Source of the DNA: Staphylococcus pseudoxylosus
Lineage (GTDB): Bacteria > Bacillota > Bacilli > Staphylococcales > Staphylococcaceae
Reading direction: 5' to 3'
Assembly (NCBI RefSeq): GCF_003697915.1
Contig: NZ_RCVN01000013.1
Span: forward strand, 29,285 to 93,284
DNA length: 64,000 nucleotides
In this document: piece after piece, positions 9,105 through 19,493 of the stretch
Layout of the letters: each line of letters begins with the position of its first letter
Numbering within the stretch: position 1 is the first letter of the stretch
Notes under the pieces: generated by a model
Seen by the model: only the letters and a program-made list of their open reading frames with translations
Told to the model about the DNA's origin: nothing
The model's database searches: none
Translations under genes and position numbers: made by a program

Positions 9105-9965
9105 ATGGTGATTAAGCAAAATTTTGAAAACATTATAGTACAAGAGTTTGAAGAGAAGTATAGACAGGCACTTTATGATTTTAATTTAAATGAGCGTCAA
9201 CAAATCTATTCTTCTTTACCGAAAGACGTGTTAGATGATGCAATAAATGATGAGGATAGGATTGCCAATATTGCACTAAATGAAGCAGGAGATGTTGTTG
9301 GTTTTTTCGTGCTACATCAATATTATCAGCATGAAGGATATGATACACCGAGCCAAGTTATTTATGTTAGGTCTTTATCTGTAAATGAAGATTACCAAGG
9401 TTATGGCTACGGCACAAAGATGATGATGTATTTGCCACAATATGTACAAGATTTATTTCCGAATTTTAACCATTTATATCTTGTGGTTGATGCAGAGAAT
9501 AAAGGTGCATGGAATGTATATGAACGTGCAGGTTTTATGCATGCTGCAACGAAAGAAGAAGGGCCAATTGGTAAAGAGCGATTATATTATTTAGATTTGG
9601 ATTCTAAGCATGTCTCATCTTTAAAGTTAAAGCCAAATACAGATGAACAACCCTTTAATATACACATCATAGATTTAATAAAAGATGGCCAAAAAGTGGG
9701 CTTTATAGCTATAGAGAGACATGATGGCCGAATGAATATTTCTAAGATTGAAGTAAATAAGGATAAAAGACACCATGGTATAGCAGAAAGTGCCTTGAGA
9801 CAATTAGCAACATATGTCAGAAAGCATTTTAGTGATGTAGCACTTTTGACAATTACACTTTATGGAGAGAATAATGAATTAAAACCATTATGTATAAATA
9901 GTAATTTTGTTGAAATTGAGGCGGCTGATGACTTTATTGTTTTTGAAAAATATATAAATTATTAA
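9105..9965 (+). CDS. Tandem GNAT-family N-acetyltransferase
   Basis: A 286-residue cytosolic protein with two GNAT folds. The first (about 1-165) has strand VRSLSVNEDYQGYGYGTKMM, whose QGYGYG is the acetyl-CoA pyrophosphate loop, and ends with the NVYERAGF strand typical of the fold. The second (about 190-286) keeps ISKIEVNKDKRHHGIAESAL, with a weaker RHHGIA loop. Two-domain GNATs often have one degenerate site, and here the second looks less complete. The acceptor is unknown. The start follows a moderate GGGGAT site. It stands alone upstream of rpoE. Confidence 0.8.
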   Translation: MVIKQNFENIIVQEFEEKYRQALYDFNLNERQQIYSSLPKDVLDDAINDEDRIANIALNEAGDVVGFFVLHQYYQHEGYDTPSQVIYVRSLSVNEDYQGYGYGTKMMMYLPQYVQDLFPNFNHLYLVVDAENKGAWNVYERAGFMHAATKEEGPIGKERLYYLDLDSKHVSSLKLKPNTDEQPFNIHIIDLIKDGQKVGFIAIERHDGRMNISKIEVNKDKRHHGIAESALRQLATYVRKHFSDVALLTITLYGENNELKPLCINSNFVEIEAADDFIVFEKYINY

Positions 9966-10074
9966 ATGCGATTGCGAAATCAAGCATTGTCATTTATAAT
10001 TTACATTTGTTATTATTACTTATGATAAACTTAGTACTGATTTGGATAAATGCCTTTGAAAGGAAGAATAAATA

Positions 10075-10632
10075 ATGAGAATTCAAGATTATACAAAAGA
10101 AATGGTTGATGAGAAATCATTTATCGATATGGCTTACACATTATTAAACGAAAAAAATGATACGATGAATTTATACGATATCATTGATGAATTTAAAGCA
10201 CTAGGCCACTATGAAGATGAAGAAATTGAAGATAGAATTGTTCAATTCTATACGGATTTAAACACAGACGGACGTTTCTTAAACGTTGGAGAAAACATTT
10301 GGGGCTTACGTGATTGGTATTCAGTTGCTGACATTGAAGAAAAAATCGCTCCAACAATTCAAAAATTCGACATCCTAGATGACGATGCGGAAGAAGACAA
10401 AAACTTAAAATTACTTGGTGAAGATGAAACCGAAGACGATGATGATATTCCAGCAGTAACGGATGACCAAGAAACATTAAATGATCCAGAAGATCCAGAA
10501 GAAGACGATGTAGATGAAGATCTTAATGAATCAGATATCGCTATCGATGAAGACGACGAAGATTTTGATGATGAAGAAGATGAAGAAGAAGACGAAGAAT
10601 TTGAAGAAGATGAAGAGGATTTTGAAGAATAA
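10075..10632 (+). CDS. rpoE: RNA polymerase delta subunit
   Basis: Accessory subunit of Gram-positive RNA polymerase that speeds enzyme recycling and lowers non-specific initiation. The 185-residue protein has the folded HARE-HTH domain at about 1-90 ([12 protein letters not shown] and a following WGLRDWYSV strand). After it comes a highly acidic disordered tail made almost entirely of D and E, which mimics nucleic acid. AAGGAAG precedes the ATG. It lies directly upstream of pyrG, the conserved Bacillales arrangement. No terminator separates its stop from the pyrG promoter. Confidence 0.97.
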   Translation: MRIQDYTKEMVDEKSFIDMAYTLLNEKNDTMNLYDIIDEFKALGHYEDEEIEDRIVQFYTDLNTDGRFLNVGENIWGLRDWYSVADIEEKIAPTIQKFDILDDDAEEDKNLKLLGEDETEDDDDIPAVTDDQETLNDPEDPEEDDVDEDLNESDIAIDEDDEDFDDEEDEEEDEEFEEDEEDFEE

Positions 10633-10647
10633 TTCTTCGAGATTTAA

Positions 10648-10685
10648 TTGACTTTTTCCAAGAACATGATAAAATTTTATTCGGG
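10648..10685 (+). promoter_or_regulatory. pyrG promoter with GGGCTC initiation region
   Basis: TTGACT and TAAAAT are separated by 16 bases, and the predicted transcript starts at GGGCTC (10683) seven bases further on. This is the arrangement of the Bacillus pyrG promoter, where the GGGC start allows CTP-sensitive reiterative G addition. Confidence 0.8.
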
Positions 10686-10760
10686 CTCCTTTAAATAGGA
10701 CGACGTGTATAAATAATATACGCTCCCCCTTACAACCATGTGAGAGGGAGCGATTTTTTT
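10683..10760 (+). promoter_or_regulatory. pyrG: pyrG leader attenuator (CTP-sensing)
   Basis: The leader begins GGGCTCC. It contains a terminator whose 5' arm is the C-rich CGCTCCCCCT (10721-10730), whose 3' arm is AGAGGGAGCG (10743-10752), and which ends in a run of seven T. In Bacillus subtilis, low CTP stalls polymerase at the first C, extra G residues are added to the 5' end, and the poly-G pairs with the C-rich arm to prevent termination. All sequence parts of that mechanism are present here. Operation in this organism is inferred. Confidence 0.85.
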
Positions 10761-10869
10761 ATTTAAATTACTATATAAGCTTTATAATATTTTTAATTTA
10801 GGTGATTGTTTGTAAAGGCAATTCGTATGTATAAATAATTTGCTATGTAAAAGCTATCTCACAAATTAA

Positions 10870-12558
<1,689 letters not shown>

Positions 12559-12568
12559 TATATAGATT

Positions 12569-12623
12569 TAACGCGATATCAGAAATATAGTGTTTAGCTA
12601 ATTTCTAAATATCGCGTTTTTTT
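12569..12623 (+). terminator. pyrG terminator
   Basis: TAACGCGATAT pairs with ATATCGCGTT across a 26-base loop and is followed by seven T. Confidence 0.8.
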
Positions 12624-12717
12624 ATACTTGTATTAAAATATAAATTTCAAATTGCTGTATTTATATAAAAAATGGTATAAATTATAAGATTTTCACTTTT
12701 CAAATAAAAAATGTGAA

Positions 12718-12733
12718 ATAAAAACGCTTACAA
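12718..12733 (+). promoter_or_regulatory. Candidate cre (CcpA) site before fbaA
   Basis: ATAAAAACGCTTACAA matches the degenerate consensus WTGNAANCGNWNNCAW at every defined position except the third (A for G). It lies 33 bases before the fbaA extended -10, a placement compatible with activation. Prediction only. Confidence 0.4.
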
Positions 12734-12765
12734 TTATATAGAAGAATGCAAAAGTGATATGACTT

Positions 12766-12774
12766 TGATATAAT
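12766..12774 (+). promoter_or_regulatory. Extended -10 promoter of fbaA
   Basis: TGATATAAT is a perfect TGN plus TATAAT element 45 bases before the fbaA start. No good -35 is visible, as is common for extended -10 promoters. Confidence 0.6.
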
Positions 12775-12818
12775 TAGATTGTAAAAATATGTGCTTAAAG
12801 CACCAAGGAGGAACTTTC

Positions 12819-13679
12819 ATGCCTTTAGTTTCAATGAAAGAAATGTTAATAGACGCAAAAGAAAATGGTTACGCGGTTGGTCAATACAACTTAAATAACT
12901 TAGAATTTACACAAGCGATTTTAGAAGCTTCTCAAGAAGAGAACGCTCCAGTAATCCTAGGTGTATCTGAAGGTGCTGCTCGTTACATGGGTGGTTTCTA
13001 CACTGTTGTTAAAATGGTTGAAGGATTAATGCACGACAAAGAAATTACTATTCCTGTAGCAATTCACTTAGACCACGGTTCAAGCTTTGAAAAATGTAAA
13101 GAAGCAATTGATGCTGGTTTTACTTCAGTAATGATCGATGCTTCTCATGGTTCATTTGAAGATAACGTTGAAATTACTTCAAAAGTTGTTGAATATGCAC
13201 ATGAGCACGGCGTTTCAGTTGAAGCAGAATTAGGAACTGTTGGCGGACAAGAAGATGATGTTGTTGCTGAAGGCGTTATCTATGCAGACCCTAAAGAGTG
13301 TCAAGAACTTGTTGAAAAAACAGGTATCGATACATTAGCTCCAGCCTTAGGTTCAGTACACGGACCTTATAAAGGTGAACCTAAATTAGGATTCAAAGAA
13401 ATGGAAGAAATTGGTGCTTCTACTGGTTTACCATTAGTATTACATGGTGGTACAGGTATCCCAACTAAAGACATCCAAAAAGCAATTCCTTTTGGTACAG
13501 CTAAAATCAATGTAAACACTGAAAACCAAATTGCTTCTGCTAAAGCTGTTCGTGAAGCGTTAGATAACGACAAAGAAGTTTATGATCCTCGTAAATACTT
13601 AGGACCAGCTCGTGAAGCAATTAAAGCTACAGTTATTGGTAAAATTAAAGAGTTTGGTACATCTAATAAAGCTAAATAA
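12819..13679 (+). CDS. fbaA: Class II fructose-1,6-bisphosphate aldolase
   Basis: Zinc-dependent glycolytic and gluconeogenic aldolase, 286 residues. Zinc and catalytic motifs are HLDHGSS (residues 83-89, metal-binding H86), GSVHGPYKG (about 177-185) and VLHGGTG with its zinc histidine. The upstream open frame starts at 12789, but AAGGAGG before ATG 12819 and the [10 protein letters not shown] family N terminus give the real start. Codon use is highly biased to AT-rich optimal codons (GAA, AAA, GGT), as expected for an abundant enzyme. It stands alone, with its own promoter and terminator. Confidence 0.97.
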   Translation: MPLVSMKEMLIDAKENGYAVGQYNLNNLEFTQAILEASQEENAPVILGVSEGAARYMGGFYTVVKMVEGLMHDKEITIPVAIHLDHGSSFEKCKEAIDAGFTSVMIDASHGSFEDNVEITSKVVEYAHEHGVSVEAELGTVGGQEDDVVAEGVIYADPKECQELVEKTGIDTLAPALGSVHGPYKGEPKLGFKEMEEIGASTGLPLVLHGGTGIPTKDIQKAIPFGTAKINVNTENQIASAKAVREALDNDKEVYDPRKYLGPAREAIKATVIGKIKEFGTSNKAK

Positions 13680-14146
13680 TTTAACTATTATATAGCAAAA
13701 GTTGACTAGGTTATAATTACAATTTGAGCTACGACGAAGTGGCTCTATCATAAGTACTGCAATTGTCTAATTACTAAATAAGCTTTAAACAAGCTTTTAG
13801 ATATCTAGTCGTTTTCTGGGGCGAGAATAAGAAATCAAAATTGAATTTTTGATTTCTGTTTCGTCCCTTTTTTTATGTTATAATTTGTTAGGCTTTGCAA
13901 GCTGATAAATAGAATGACAGTGTTTCACATAATTTTTATAAATAAATCTTAAAAAAATGATTTAAATTGCAAAATATTGGGAATTAGAAATTATAGTAAA
14001 AAATTATATGCATTATGCAGCACTTAATTAAATTTGAAATAGATTTTATGAAACTGTTGTGCTTTGCAAACTGTAATCATTTAATTTATAATGCAAATGA
14101 TATATTGGAATAGAATATCGATTGAAAGGCAAAGGAGAACAAGCGA
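13680..14146 (+). other. fbaA-murZ intergenic region
   Basis: 467 bases without a gene. It holds a small hairpin at 13726-13745 (GAGCTAC/GTGGCTC), the fbaA terminator at 13818-13874, and then about 270 bases of AT-rich sequence in which I recognise nothing beyond the murZ ribosome site (AAAGGAGAAC). Confidence 0.6.
13818..13874 (+). terminator. Strong long-stem terminator after fbaA
   Basis: GGGGCGAGAATAAGAAATCAAAA pairs with TTTTGATTTCTGTTTCGTCCC around a five-base loop, then seven T. The 'gggacgaaacagaaatc' theme recurs in intergenic hairpins of staphylococci. Confidence 0.88.
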
Positions 14147-15406
14147 ATGGCTCAAGAAGTGATTAAAATTAGAGGTGGGCAAACACTTAAAGGTGAAGTG
14201 AATAACCACGGTGCTAAAAATAGTGCAGTAGCAATTATACCAGCAGCGATTTTGGCTGAAGATAAAGTAACAATTGAAGGCCTTCCAGAAATCTCTGATG
14301 TAGAAACTTTAGTAAGTTTACTTGGAGATTTAAACATTGAGACAGAATTAGAAGGTATGACATTACATGTTGATCCTGAAAACATTGAAAATGCACCATT
14401 ACCAAATAATAAAGTAGAATCATTACGTGCTTCTTATTATATGATGGGAGCAATGTTAGGGAGATTCAAAAAATGTGTCATTGGTTTACCTGGCGGATGT
14501 CCTTTAGGGCCAAGACCGATTGATCAACATATTAAAGGATTTAAAGCATTAGGTGCAAAAGTTGATGAATCAAGTAGTACGTCTATGAAGATTGAAGCAG
14601 ATAGATTGGTCGGCGCAAATATATTTTTAGACATCGTAAGTGTAGGTGCTACGATTAATATCATGTTGGCAGCAGTACGTGCTGAAGGACATACAGTTAT
14701 TGAAAATGCTGCGAAAGAACCAGAAGTGGTTGATGTGGCTAATTTCTTAATGAGCCTTGGAGCTGATATTAAAGGTGCAGGTACAAGTACAATCAAAATT
14801 AATGGGGTAGAACGATTACATGGTTCACATCATCCAGTGATTCCCGATAGAATTGAAGCAGGTACATATATGTGTATTGCAGCTGCTTGCGGTGAGAATA
14901 TCAGAATTAATAATATTATCCCAACGCATGTAGAACCACTTACAGTTAAACTGAAAGAATTAGGTGTAGACATCCAAGTTGAGGATGACAGCGTACTTAT
15001 TAGACGTAGCACACCTTATTCAAGTGTGGATATTAAAACATTAGTATATCCTGGTTTTGCCACTGACTTACAACAACCCATAACACCTTTATTATTTATG
15101 GCTGATGGTGTGTCGTTTGTTACTGAAACGATATATCCAGCTCGTTTTAAGCATGTAGATGAACTGAAAAATATGGGTGCGAATATTTCTGCAGACAATG
15201 GTACAGCAACTATAAAACCATCGAAATTAACTGGTGCTGATGTTTACGCTAGTGATTTACGTGCTGGTGCTTGTCTTATTGTAGCTGGATTGTTAGCAGA
15301 AGGTGTTACAACTATTTATAATGTGAAACATATATATCGTGGTTACACGAACATCGTAAAAACTCTAAAATCACTTGGTGCAGATATTTGGACTGAAGAA
15401 GTTTAA
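14147..15406 (+). CDS. murZ: UDP-GlcNAc enolpyruvyl transferase, second paralogue
   Basis: Transfers enolpyruvate from PEP to UDP-GlcNAc, the first committed step of peptidoglycan synthesis and the target of fosfomycin. It has 419 residues, the inside-out alpha/beta barrel fold, and the catalytic cysteine at C118 in [11 protein letters not shown]. It is one of two MurA-type genes here (the other is at 34929). The position after fbaA marks it as the MurZ (MurA2) type of Gram-positive bacteria. AAAGGAG precedes the ATG. Its stop is 88 bases before the HxlR gene. Confidence 0.95.
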   Translation: MAQEVIKIRGGQTLKGEVNNHGAKNSAVAIIPAAILAEDKVTIEGLPEISDVETLVSLLGDLNIETELEGMTLHVDPENIENAPLPNNKVESLRASYYMMGAMLGRFKKCVIGLPGGCPLGPRPIDQHIKGFKALGAKVDESSSTSMKIEADRLVGANIFLDIVSVGATINIMLAAVRAEGHTVIENAAKEPEVVDVANFLMSLGADIKGAGTSTIKINGVERLHGSHHPVIPDRIEAGTYMCIAAACGENIRINNIIPTHVEPLTVKLKELGVDIQVEDDSVLIRRSTPYSSVDIKTLVYPGFATDLQQPITPLLFMADGVSFVTETIYPARFKHVDELKNMGANISADNGTATIKPSKLTGADVYASDLRAGACLIVAGLLAEGVTTIYNVKHIYRGYTNIVKTLKSLGADIWTEEV

Positions 15407-15494
15407 AAAATGTGGTATACTAAATATACTAAGTAAAAAGTTGTGTATTTAGTGATATGTGTTTTAGAATAAAATCGATAATGAGGTGATAGCC

Positions 15495-15818
15495 ATGGAG
15501 GTTTGCCCTTATCTAGAAGAAACCTTTAAAATCGTAGGTAGAAGCTGGAACGGTCTTATTATTAATTATTTATCTAGATGTACGGAAAAATCTGCGCACT
15601 TTTCAGATATGAAGCGTGATTTGAAGACGATAACACCACGTGCACTTAGTATAAAATTAACTGACCTTACGGAATGGGGACTAGTAGAGAAAAATGTAGT
15701 ATCTACAAGCCCAATGAATATTTTGTATCAGCTTACAGATAAAGGTGATGCTTTAGCGGCAGCGTTAGTACCAATGGAAGAATGGGCACAAGAGTATATT
15801 GAACTTGAAAACAAGTAA
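15495..15818 (+). CDS. HxlR-type winged-helix regulator
   Basis: A 107-residue DNA-binding regulator. CPYLEETFKIVGRSWNGLII is the N-terminal helix with the conserved cysteine (C3 from my start). Winged-helix segments follow (FSDMKRDLKTITPRALSIKL recognition region, about residues 40-60), then the wing TDLTEWGLVEK. HxlR proteins with an N-terminal cysteine often sense electrophiles or quinones. I choose ATG 15495 because GAGGTGAT, complementary to the 16S tail, lies just ahead. An in-frame GTG at 15486 would sit inside that site. It is next to aldA, so it may control it (inference). Confidence 0.85.
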   Translation: MEVCPYLEETFKIVGRSWNGLIINYLSRCTEKSAHFSDMKRDLKTITPRALSIKLTDLTEWGLVEKNVVSTSPMNILYQLTDKGDALAAALVPMEEWAQEYIELENK

Positions 15819-15837
15819 CTCAATACCTTGTACAATC

Positions 15838-15877
15838 GAGTCTGAGACGTCAATATGATGTTTTAGGCTCTTTTTTT
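15838..15877 (+). terminator. Terminator after the HxlR gene
   Basis: GAGTCTGAGACGTC pairs with GATGTTTTAGGCTC using several G-U pairs and is followed by seven T. Confidence 0.75.
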
Positions 15878-15967
15878 ATGTATTAGTAGCTGTGAGCAGT
15901 TATGTTTAAAAATACAAAATATCGGTTAGAATATAATTATCAACATAACTTAAGGAGTGAATATATA

Positions 15968-17395
15968 ATGAGAAATTTCACTAAACAATATATCAACGGT
16001 GAATGGATTGAAAGTGCAAGTGGAGAAACAATAGAAGTTATCAATCCTGCAACAGAAGAAGTAGCGGGTACAATCGCGAAAGGTAACAAAGAAGATGTTG
16101 ATAAAGCAGTGGATGCAGCAGAAAATGTATATTTTGAATTTAGACACAGTTCTGTTCAAGAAAGAAAAGAACTATTAGATAAAATTGTTCAAGAGTATAA
16201 AAATAGAAAAGAAGATCTTGTAGAAGCTATTACGGATGAACTAGGTGCGCCATTAGACGTATCGGAAAATGTCCATTATCAAATGGGGTTAGATCACTTT
16301 GAGGCAGCACGTGATGCATTAGATAATTTTGAATTTGAGGAGCGCCGCGGTGATGACTTAGTTGTCAAAGAAGCCATTGGTGTAGCTGGTTTAATCACAC
16401 CTTGGAACTTCCCTACAAACCAAACATCACTTAAATTATCAGCGGCATTTGCAGCAGGAAGTCCAGTTGTTTTAAAACCATCAGAAGAGACTCCGTTTGC
16501 AGCAATTATTTTAGCTGAAATTTTTGATAAAGTAGGTGTGCCAAAAGGTGTATTTAACTTAGTCAATGGTGATGGTCAAGGCGTAGGAAATCCTTTAAGT
16601 GAACATCCTAAAGTTAGAATGATGTCATTTACTGGTTCTGGTCCAACAGGTTCAAGCATTATGAAAAAAGCTGCAGATGATTTCAAAAAAGTATCACTTG
16701 AACTAGGCGGTAAATCACCATACATTATCCTAGATGATGTAGATATAGATGAAGCAGCAAGTGCAGCAACTGGTAAAGTTGTGACAAATACTGGTCAAGT
16801 ATGTACAGCAGGTACTAGAACACTCGTACCTGAAAGCATAAAAGAAGATTTCTTAACAGCTGTAAAAGAGAAGTTTAGCCAGGTTAAAGTAGGAGACCCA
16901 CGTGCAGAAGGCACTGAGGTAGGACCTATCATTAGTAAAAAACAATTTGACCAAGTTCAATCATACATTGATAAAGGTATTGAAGAAGGTGCAGAATTAT
17001 TTTACGGTGGACCAGGTAAGCCAGAAGGTCTGGAAAAAGGATATTTTGCACGCCCAACAATCTTTAACAATGTAGATAATGATATGGTAATCGCTAGAGA
17101 AGAAATATTTGGACCTGTGATGTCTATTATCACTTATAATGATGTAGATGAAGCTATTAAAATTGCAAATGATACAGAATACGGTTTAGCAGCATATGTA
17201 TATGGTGAGGACCAAGACACGTTGCACAAAGTAGCGCGTTCATTAGAAGCAGGTACAGTTGAAATTAATGAAGCAGGACGCAAACCAGATTTACCATTCG
17301 GTGGCTATAAACAATCAGGTATTGGCCGTGAATGGGGAGACTATGGTATTGAAGAATTCCTAGAAGTTAAATCTATTGCAGGTTACTATAAATAA
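15968..17395 (+). CDS. aldA: Aldehyde dehydrogenase AldA
   Basis: NAD(P)-dependent oxidation of aldehydes to acids, 475 residues. The catalytic cysteine is C279 in [11 protein letters not shown], the general base is E245 in LELGGKSPY, and PWNFP (145-149) belongs to the cofactor site. The numbering of C279 equals that of the S. aureus AldA that is linked to hypochlorite resistance and S-bacillithiolated at this cysteine (established knowledge). The frame opens at 15902, but TAAGGAGTG before ATG 15968 gives the true start. A HxlR regulator lies upstream behind its own terminator, so aldA has a separate promoter. Confidence 0.93.
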   Translation: MRNFTKQYINGEWIESASGETIEVINPATEEVAGTIAKGNKEDVDKAVDAAENVYFEFRHSSVQERKELLDKIVQEYKNRKEDLVEAITDELGAPLDVSENVHYQMGLDHFEAARDALDNFEFEERRGDDLVVKEAIGVAGLITPWNFPTNQTSLKLSAAFAAGSPVVLKPSEETPFAAIILAEIFDKVGVPKGVFNLVNGDGQGVGNPLSEHPKVRMMSFTGSGPTGSSIMKKAADDFKKVSLELGGKSPYIILDDVDIDEAASAATGKVVTNTGQVCTAGTRTLVPESIKEDFLTAVKEKFSQVKVGDPRAEGTEVGPIISKKQFDQVQSYIDKGIEEGAELFYGGPGKPEGLEKGYFARPTIFNNVDNDMVIAREEIFGPVMSIITYNDVDEAIKIANDTEYGLAAYVYGEDQDTLHKVARSLEAGTVEINEAGRKPDLPFGGYKQSGIGREWGDYGIEEFLEVKSIAGYYK

Positions 17396-17418
17396 TAAAT
17401 TTTAATAGTTTAATTATT

Positions 17419-17455
17419 AGAAGATGGGGCATACATTTATGCTTCATCTTTTTTC
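17419..17455 (+). terminator. aldA terminator
   Basis: GAAGATGGGGCATA pairs with TATGCTTCATCTTTT (with a G-U pair) and runs into six T. Confidence 0.82.
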
Positions 17456-17574
17456 TGATTTTTAGAAATTGAAATACGTTTTGTAATTAAAAAGGAAATT
17501 TGCTATAGTTATAAAAGTAAGTAGCGTAGTTACTACGTTATTTAAAAACTTATTTATGAAATGGGTGCAAGATA

Positions 17575-18891
17575 ATGCCTGAAAAAGTACGGACATCACC
17601 TCAGTATGAATCGTTCCACGAATTGTACAAAAATTACACTACAAAAGATCTCACTCAAAAAGCAAAATCTCTAAAACTAACAAATTATAGTAAATTGAAT
17701 AAAAAAGAACTTGTTCTAGCTATTATGGAAGCACAAATGGAAAAAGATGGTAATTATTATATGGAGGGTATTTTAGATGATATCCAACAAGATGGTTATG
17801 GTTTCCTAAGAACAGTTAATTATTCTAAAGGTGAAAAAGATATCTATATTTCTGCTAGTCAAATTCGTCGTTTTGAAATTAAACGTGGAGACAAAGTGAC
17901 TGGCAAAGTGAGAAAGCCGAAAGATAATGAAAAATACTATGGTTTATTACAAGTTGATTTCGTAAATGGTGAGAATGCAGAAGAAGTTAAAAAGCGTCCG
18001 CATTTCCAAGCTTTGACACCATTATATCCTGAAGAGCGCATTCTATTAGAGACAACAAAACAAAACTTTTCAACGCGTATTATGGATTTAGTAACACCAA
18101 TCGGTTTAGGACAACGTGGCTTAATTGTTGCCCCACCAAAGGCTGGTAAAACATCATTGCTTAAGGAAATTGCAAATGCAATTGCGATAAATAAACCAGA
18201 TGCAGAGTTATTTGTGTTGCTTGTTGGAGAAAGACCTGAAGAGGTTACAGATTTAGAAAGATCAGTTGAATCTGCAGAAGTAGTGCACTCTACATTTGAC
18301 GAACCGCCACAACATCACGTGAAAGTTGCGGAATTATTATTAGAACGTGCAAAACGTCTAGTAGAAATTGGTAAAGACGTCATCATTTTGATGGATTCAA
18401 TTACTAGGTTGGCTCGTGCTTATAATCTTGTGATTCCACCTAGTGGTCGAACATTATCTGGTGGTTTAGACCCTGCATCCTTACACAAACCTAAAGCTTT
18501 CTTCGGGGCTGCCAGAAATATTGAAGCGGGGGGTAGCATGACAATTTTAGCTACTGCTCTAGTAGATACTGGGTCTCGTATGGATGATATGATTTATGAG
18601 GAATTTAAAGGGACAGGAAATATGGAATTACATCTAGATCGTAAGTTAGCTGAACGTCGTGTATTCCCAGCAATCGATATCGGTCGTAGTTCCACTCGTA
18701 AAGAAGAATTGCTAATAGATCCAAAAGAGCTTGAGTCATTGTGGCAATTGCGTAATATGTTCACGGATTCTACAGATTTTACAGAAAGATTTGTGCGCAA
18801 ATTGAAACGTACATATAACAACAAAGAATTCTTTGAACAGTTACAAAAAGCTGCTAAAGAAAGCACTAAAACAGGTAAACCAATTATTTAA
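17575..18891 (+). CDS. rho: Transcription termination factor Rho
   Basis: Hexameric RNA-dependent ATPase that ends transcription of untranslated RNA. The 438-residue protein has an N-terminal helical domain (about 1-55), the cold-shock-like RNA-binding domain (about 62-130) and the RecA-type motor with Walker A APPKAGKT at 187-194 and Walker B VIILMDS. It is complete and ordinary. A short dyad (AGCGTAG/CTACGTT at 17523-17539) lies in the leader, of unknown meaning. rpmE2 follows 144 bases later. Confidence 0.97.
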   Translation: MPEKVRTSPQYESFHELYKNYTTKDLTQKAKSLKLTNYSKLNKKELVLAIMEAQMEKDGNYYMEGILDDIQQDGYGFLRTVNYSKGEKDIYISASQIRRFEIKRGDKVTGKVRKPKDNEKYYGLLQVDFVNGENAEEVKKRPHFQALTPLYPEERILLETTKQNFSTRIMDLVTPIGLGQRGLIVAPPKAGKTSLLKEIANAIAINKPDAELFVLLVGERPEEVTDLERSVESAEVVHSTFDEPPQHHVKVAELLLERAKRLVEIGKDVIILMDSITRLARAYNLVIPPSGRTLSGGLDPASLHKPKAFFGAARNIEAGGSMTILATALVDTGSRMDDMIYEEFKGTGNMELHLDRKLAERRVFPAIDIGRSSTRKEELLIDPKELESLWQLRNMFTDSTDFTERFVRKLKRTYNNKEFFEQLQKAAKESTKTGKPII

Positions 18892-18995
18892 TCTGAAATA
18901 ATTCGGTATATATCTAAGCAATATTTGATTTGGGGTTGCGTTTTATATTTAAAGCCATTATAATTATCAAGTATTGGGTAAAAACTCACAAAAAA

Positions 18996-19025
18996 CTCTG
19001 TGCCAGATGGTTCAGGGCAAAGGAG
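18996..19025 (+). promoter_or_regulatory. Candidate leader hairpin sequestering the rpmE2 ribosome site
   Basis: Inner stem TGCC/GGCA (19001-19004 with 19016-19019) and outer pairs CTC/GAG (18996-18998 with 19023-19025). The outer pairs include part of the AAAGGAG ribosome site of rpmE2. Ribosomal-protein leaders often work this way. The stem is short, so this is only a candidate. Confidence 0.35.
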
Positions 19026-19035
19026 CTGAAAAGTA

Positions 19036-19293
19036 ATGAGACAAAATATTCATCCTGAATATCATAAGGTTATCTTTTTAGATACTACTACGGATTTTAA
19101 ATTCTTAAGTGGTTCAACTAAATCTTCATCAGAAACTATGACATGGGAAGATGGTAATGAATACCCAGTTATTCGTTTAGACATTTCATCTGATTCACAC
19201 CCATTCTATACAGGACGTCAAAAATTCGCTGCTGCGGATGGTCGTGTGGAACGTTTCAACAAAAAATTCGGATTCAAATCAAGCAACGAATAA
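19036..19293 (+). CDS. rpmE2: Large ribosomal subunit protein bL31, type B
   Basis: An 85-residue 50S subunit protein. The sequence starts [18 protein letters not shown], carries the internal segment [11 protein letters not shown] and ends FNKKFGFKS. It lacks the CxxC pair of type A L31, so it is the zinc-independent type B form, which is longer than type A. An AAAGGAG site is 10 bases before the ATG. The position after rho is conserved in Bacillales. It has its own terminator. Confidence 0.96.
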   Translation: MRQNIHPEYHKVIFLDTTTDFKFLSGSTKSSSETMTWEDGNEYPVIRLDISSDSHPFYTGRQKFAAADGRVERFNKKFGFKSSNE

Positions 19294-19303
19294 TTGTTGT
19301 TTT

Positions 19304-19336
19304 AAAGCATTCTCATATTATGAGGATGCTTTTTTA
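19304..19336 (+). terminator. rpmE2 terminator
   Basis: AAAGCATTCTCATA pairs with TATGAGGATGCTTT (one G-U pair) and ends in six T. Confidence 0.85.
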
Positions 19337-19423
19337 CTTTTACATAAATTTAAATTAAAAATGACATAATGGCATGGCGATATTAAAGAAATTCAGACAT
19401 AAATAAACGCAATAACTTGAAGA

Positions 19424-19456
19424 TATATCATATTTTAACTTAAAAAATATGATATA
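19424..19456 (+). promoter_or_regulatory. Perfect 13-bp inverted repeat over the tdk promoter
   Basis: TATATCATATTTT (19424-19436) and AAAATATGATATA (19444-19456) are perfect complements separated by 7 bases. The right arm overlaps the extended -10 (TG at 19450-19451, TATAAT at 19453-19458) of the tdk promoter. This could be a repressor operator. It does not resemble a terminator because no T run follows. Confidence 0.6.
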
Positions 19457-19493
19457 ATAAACCGATTATGTTTTGAAAAAGGTGGAACGCATA

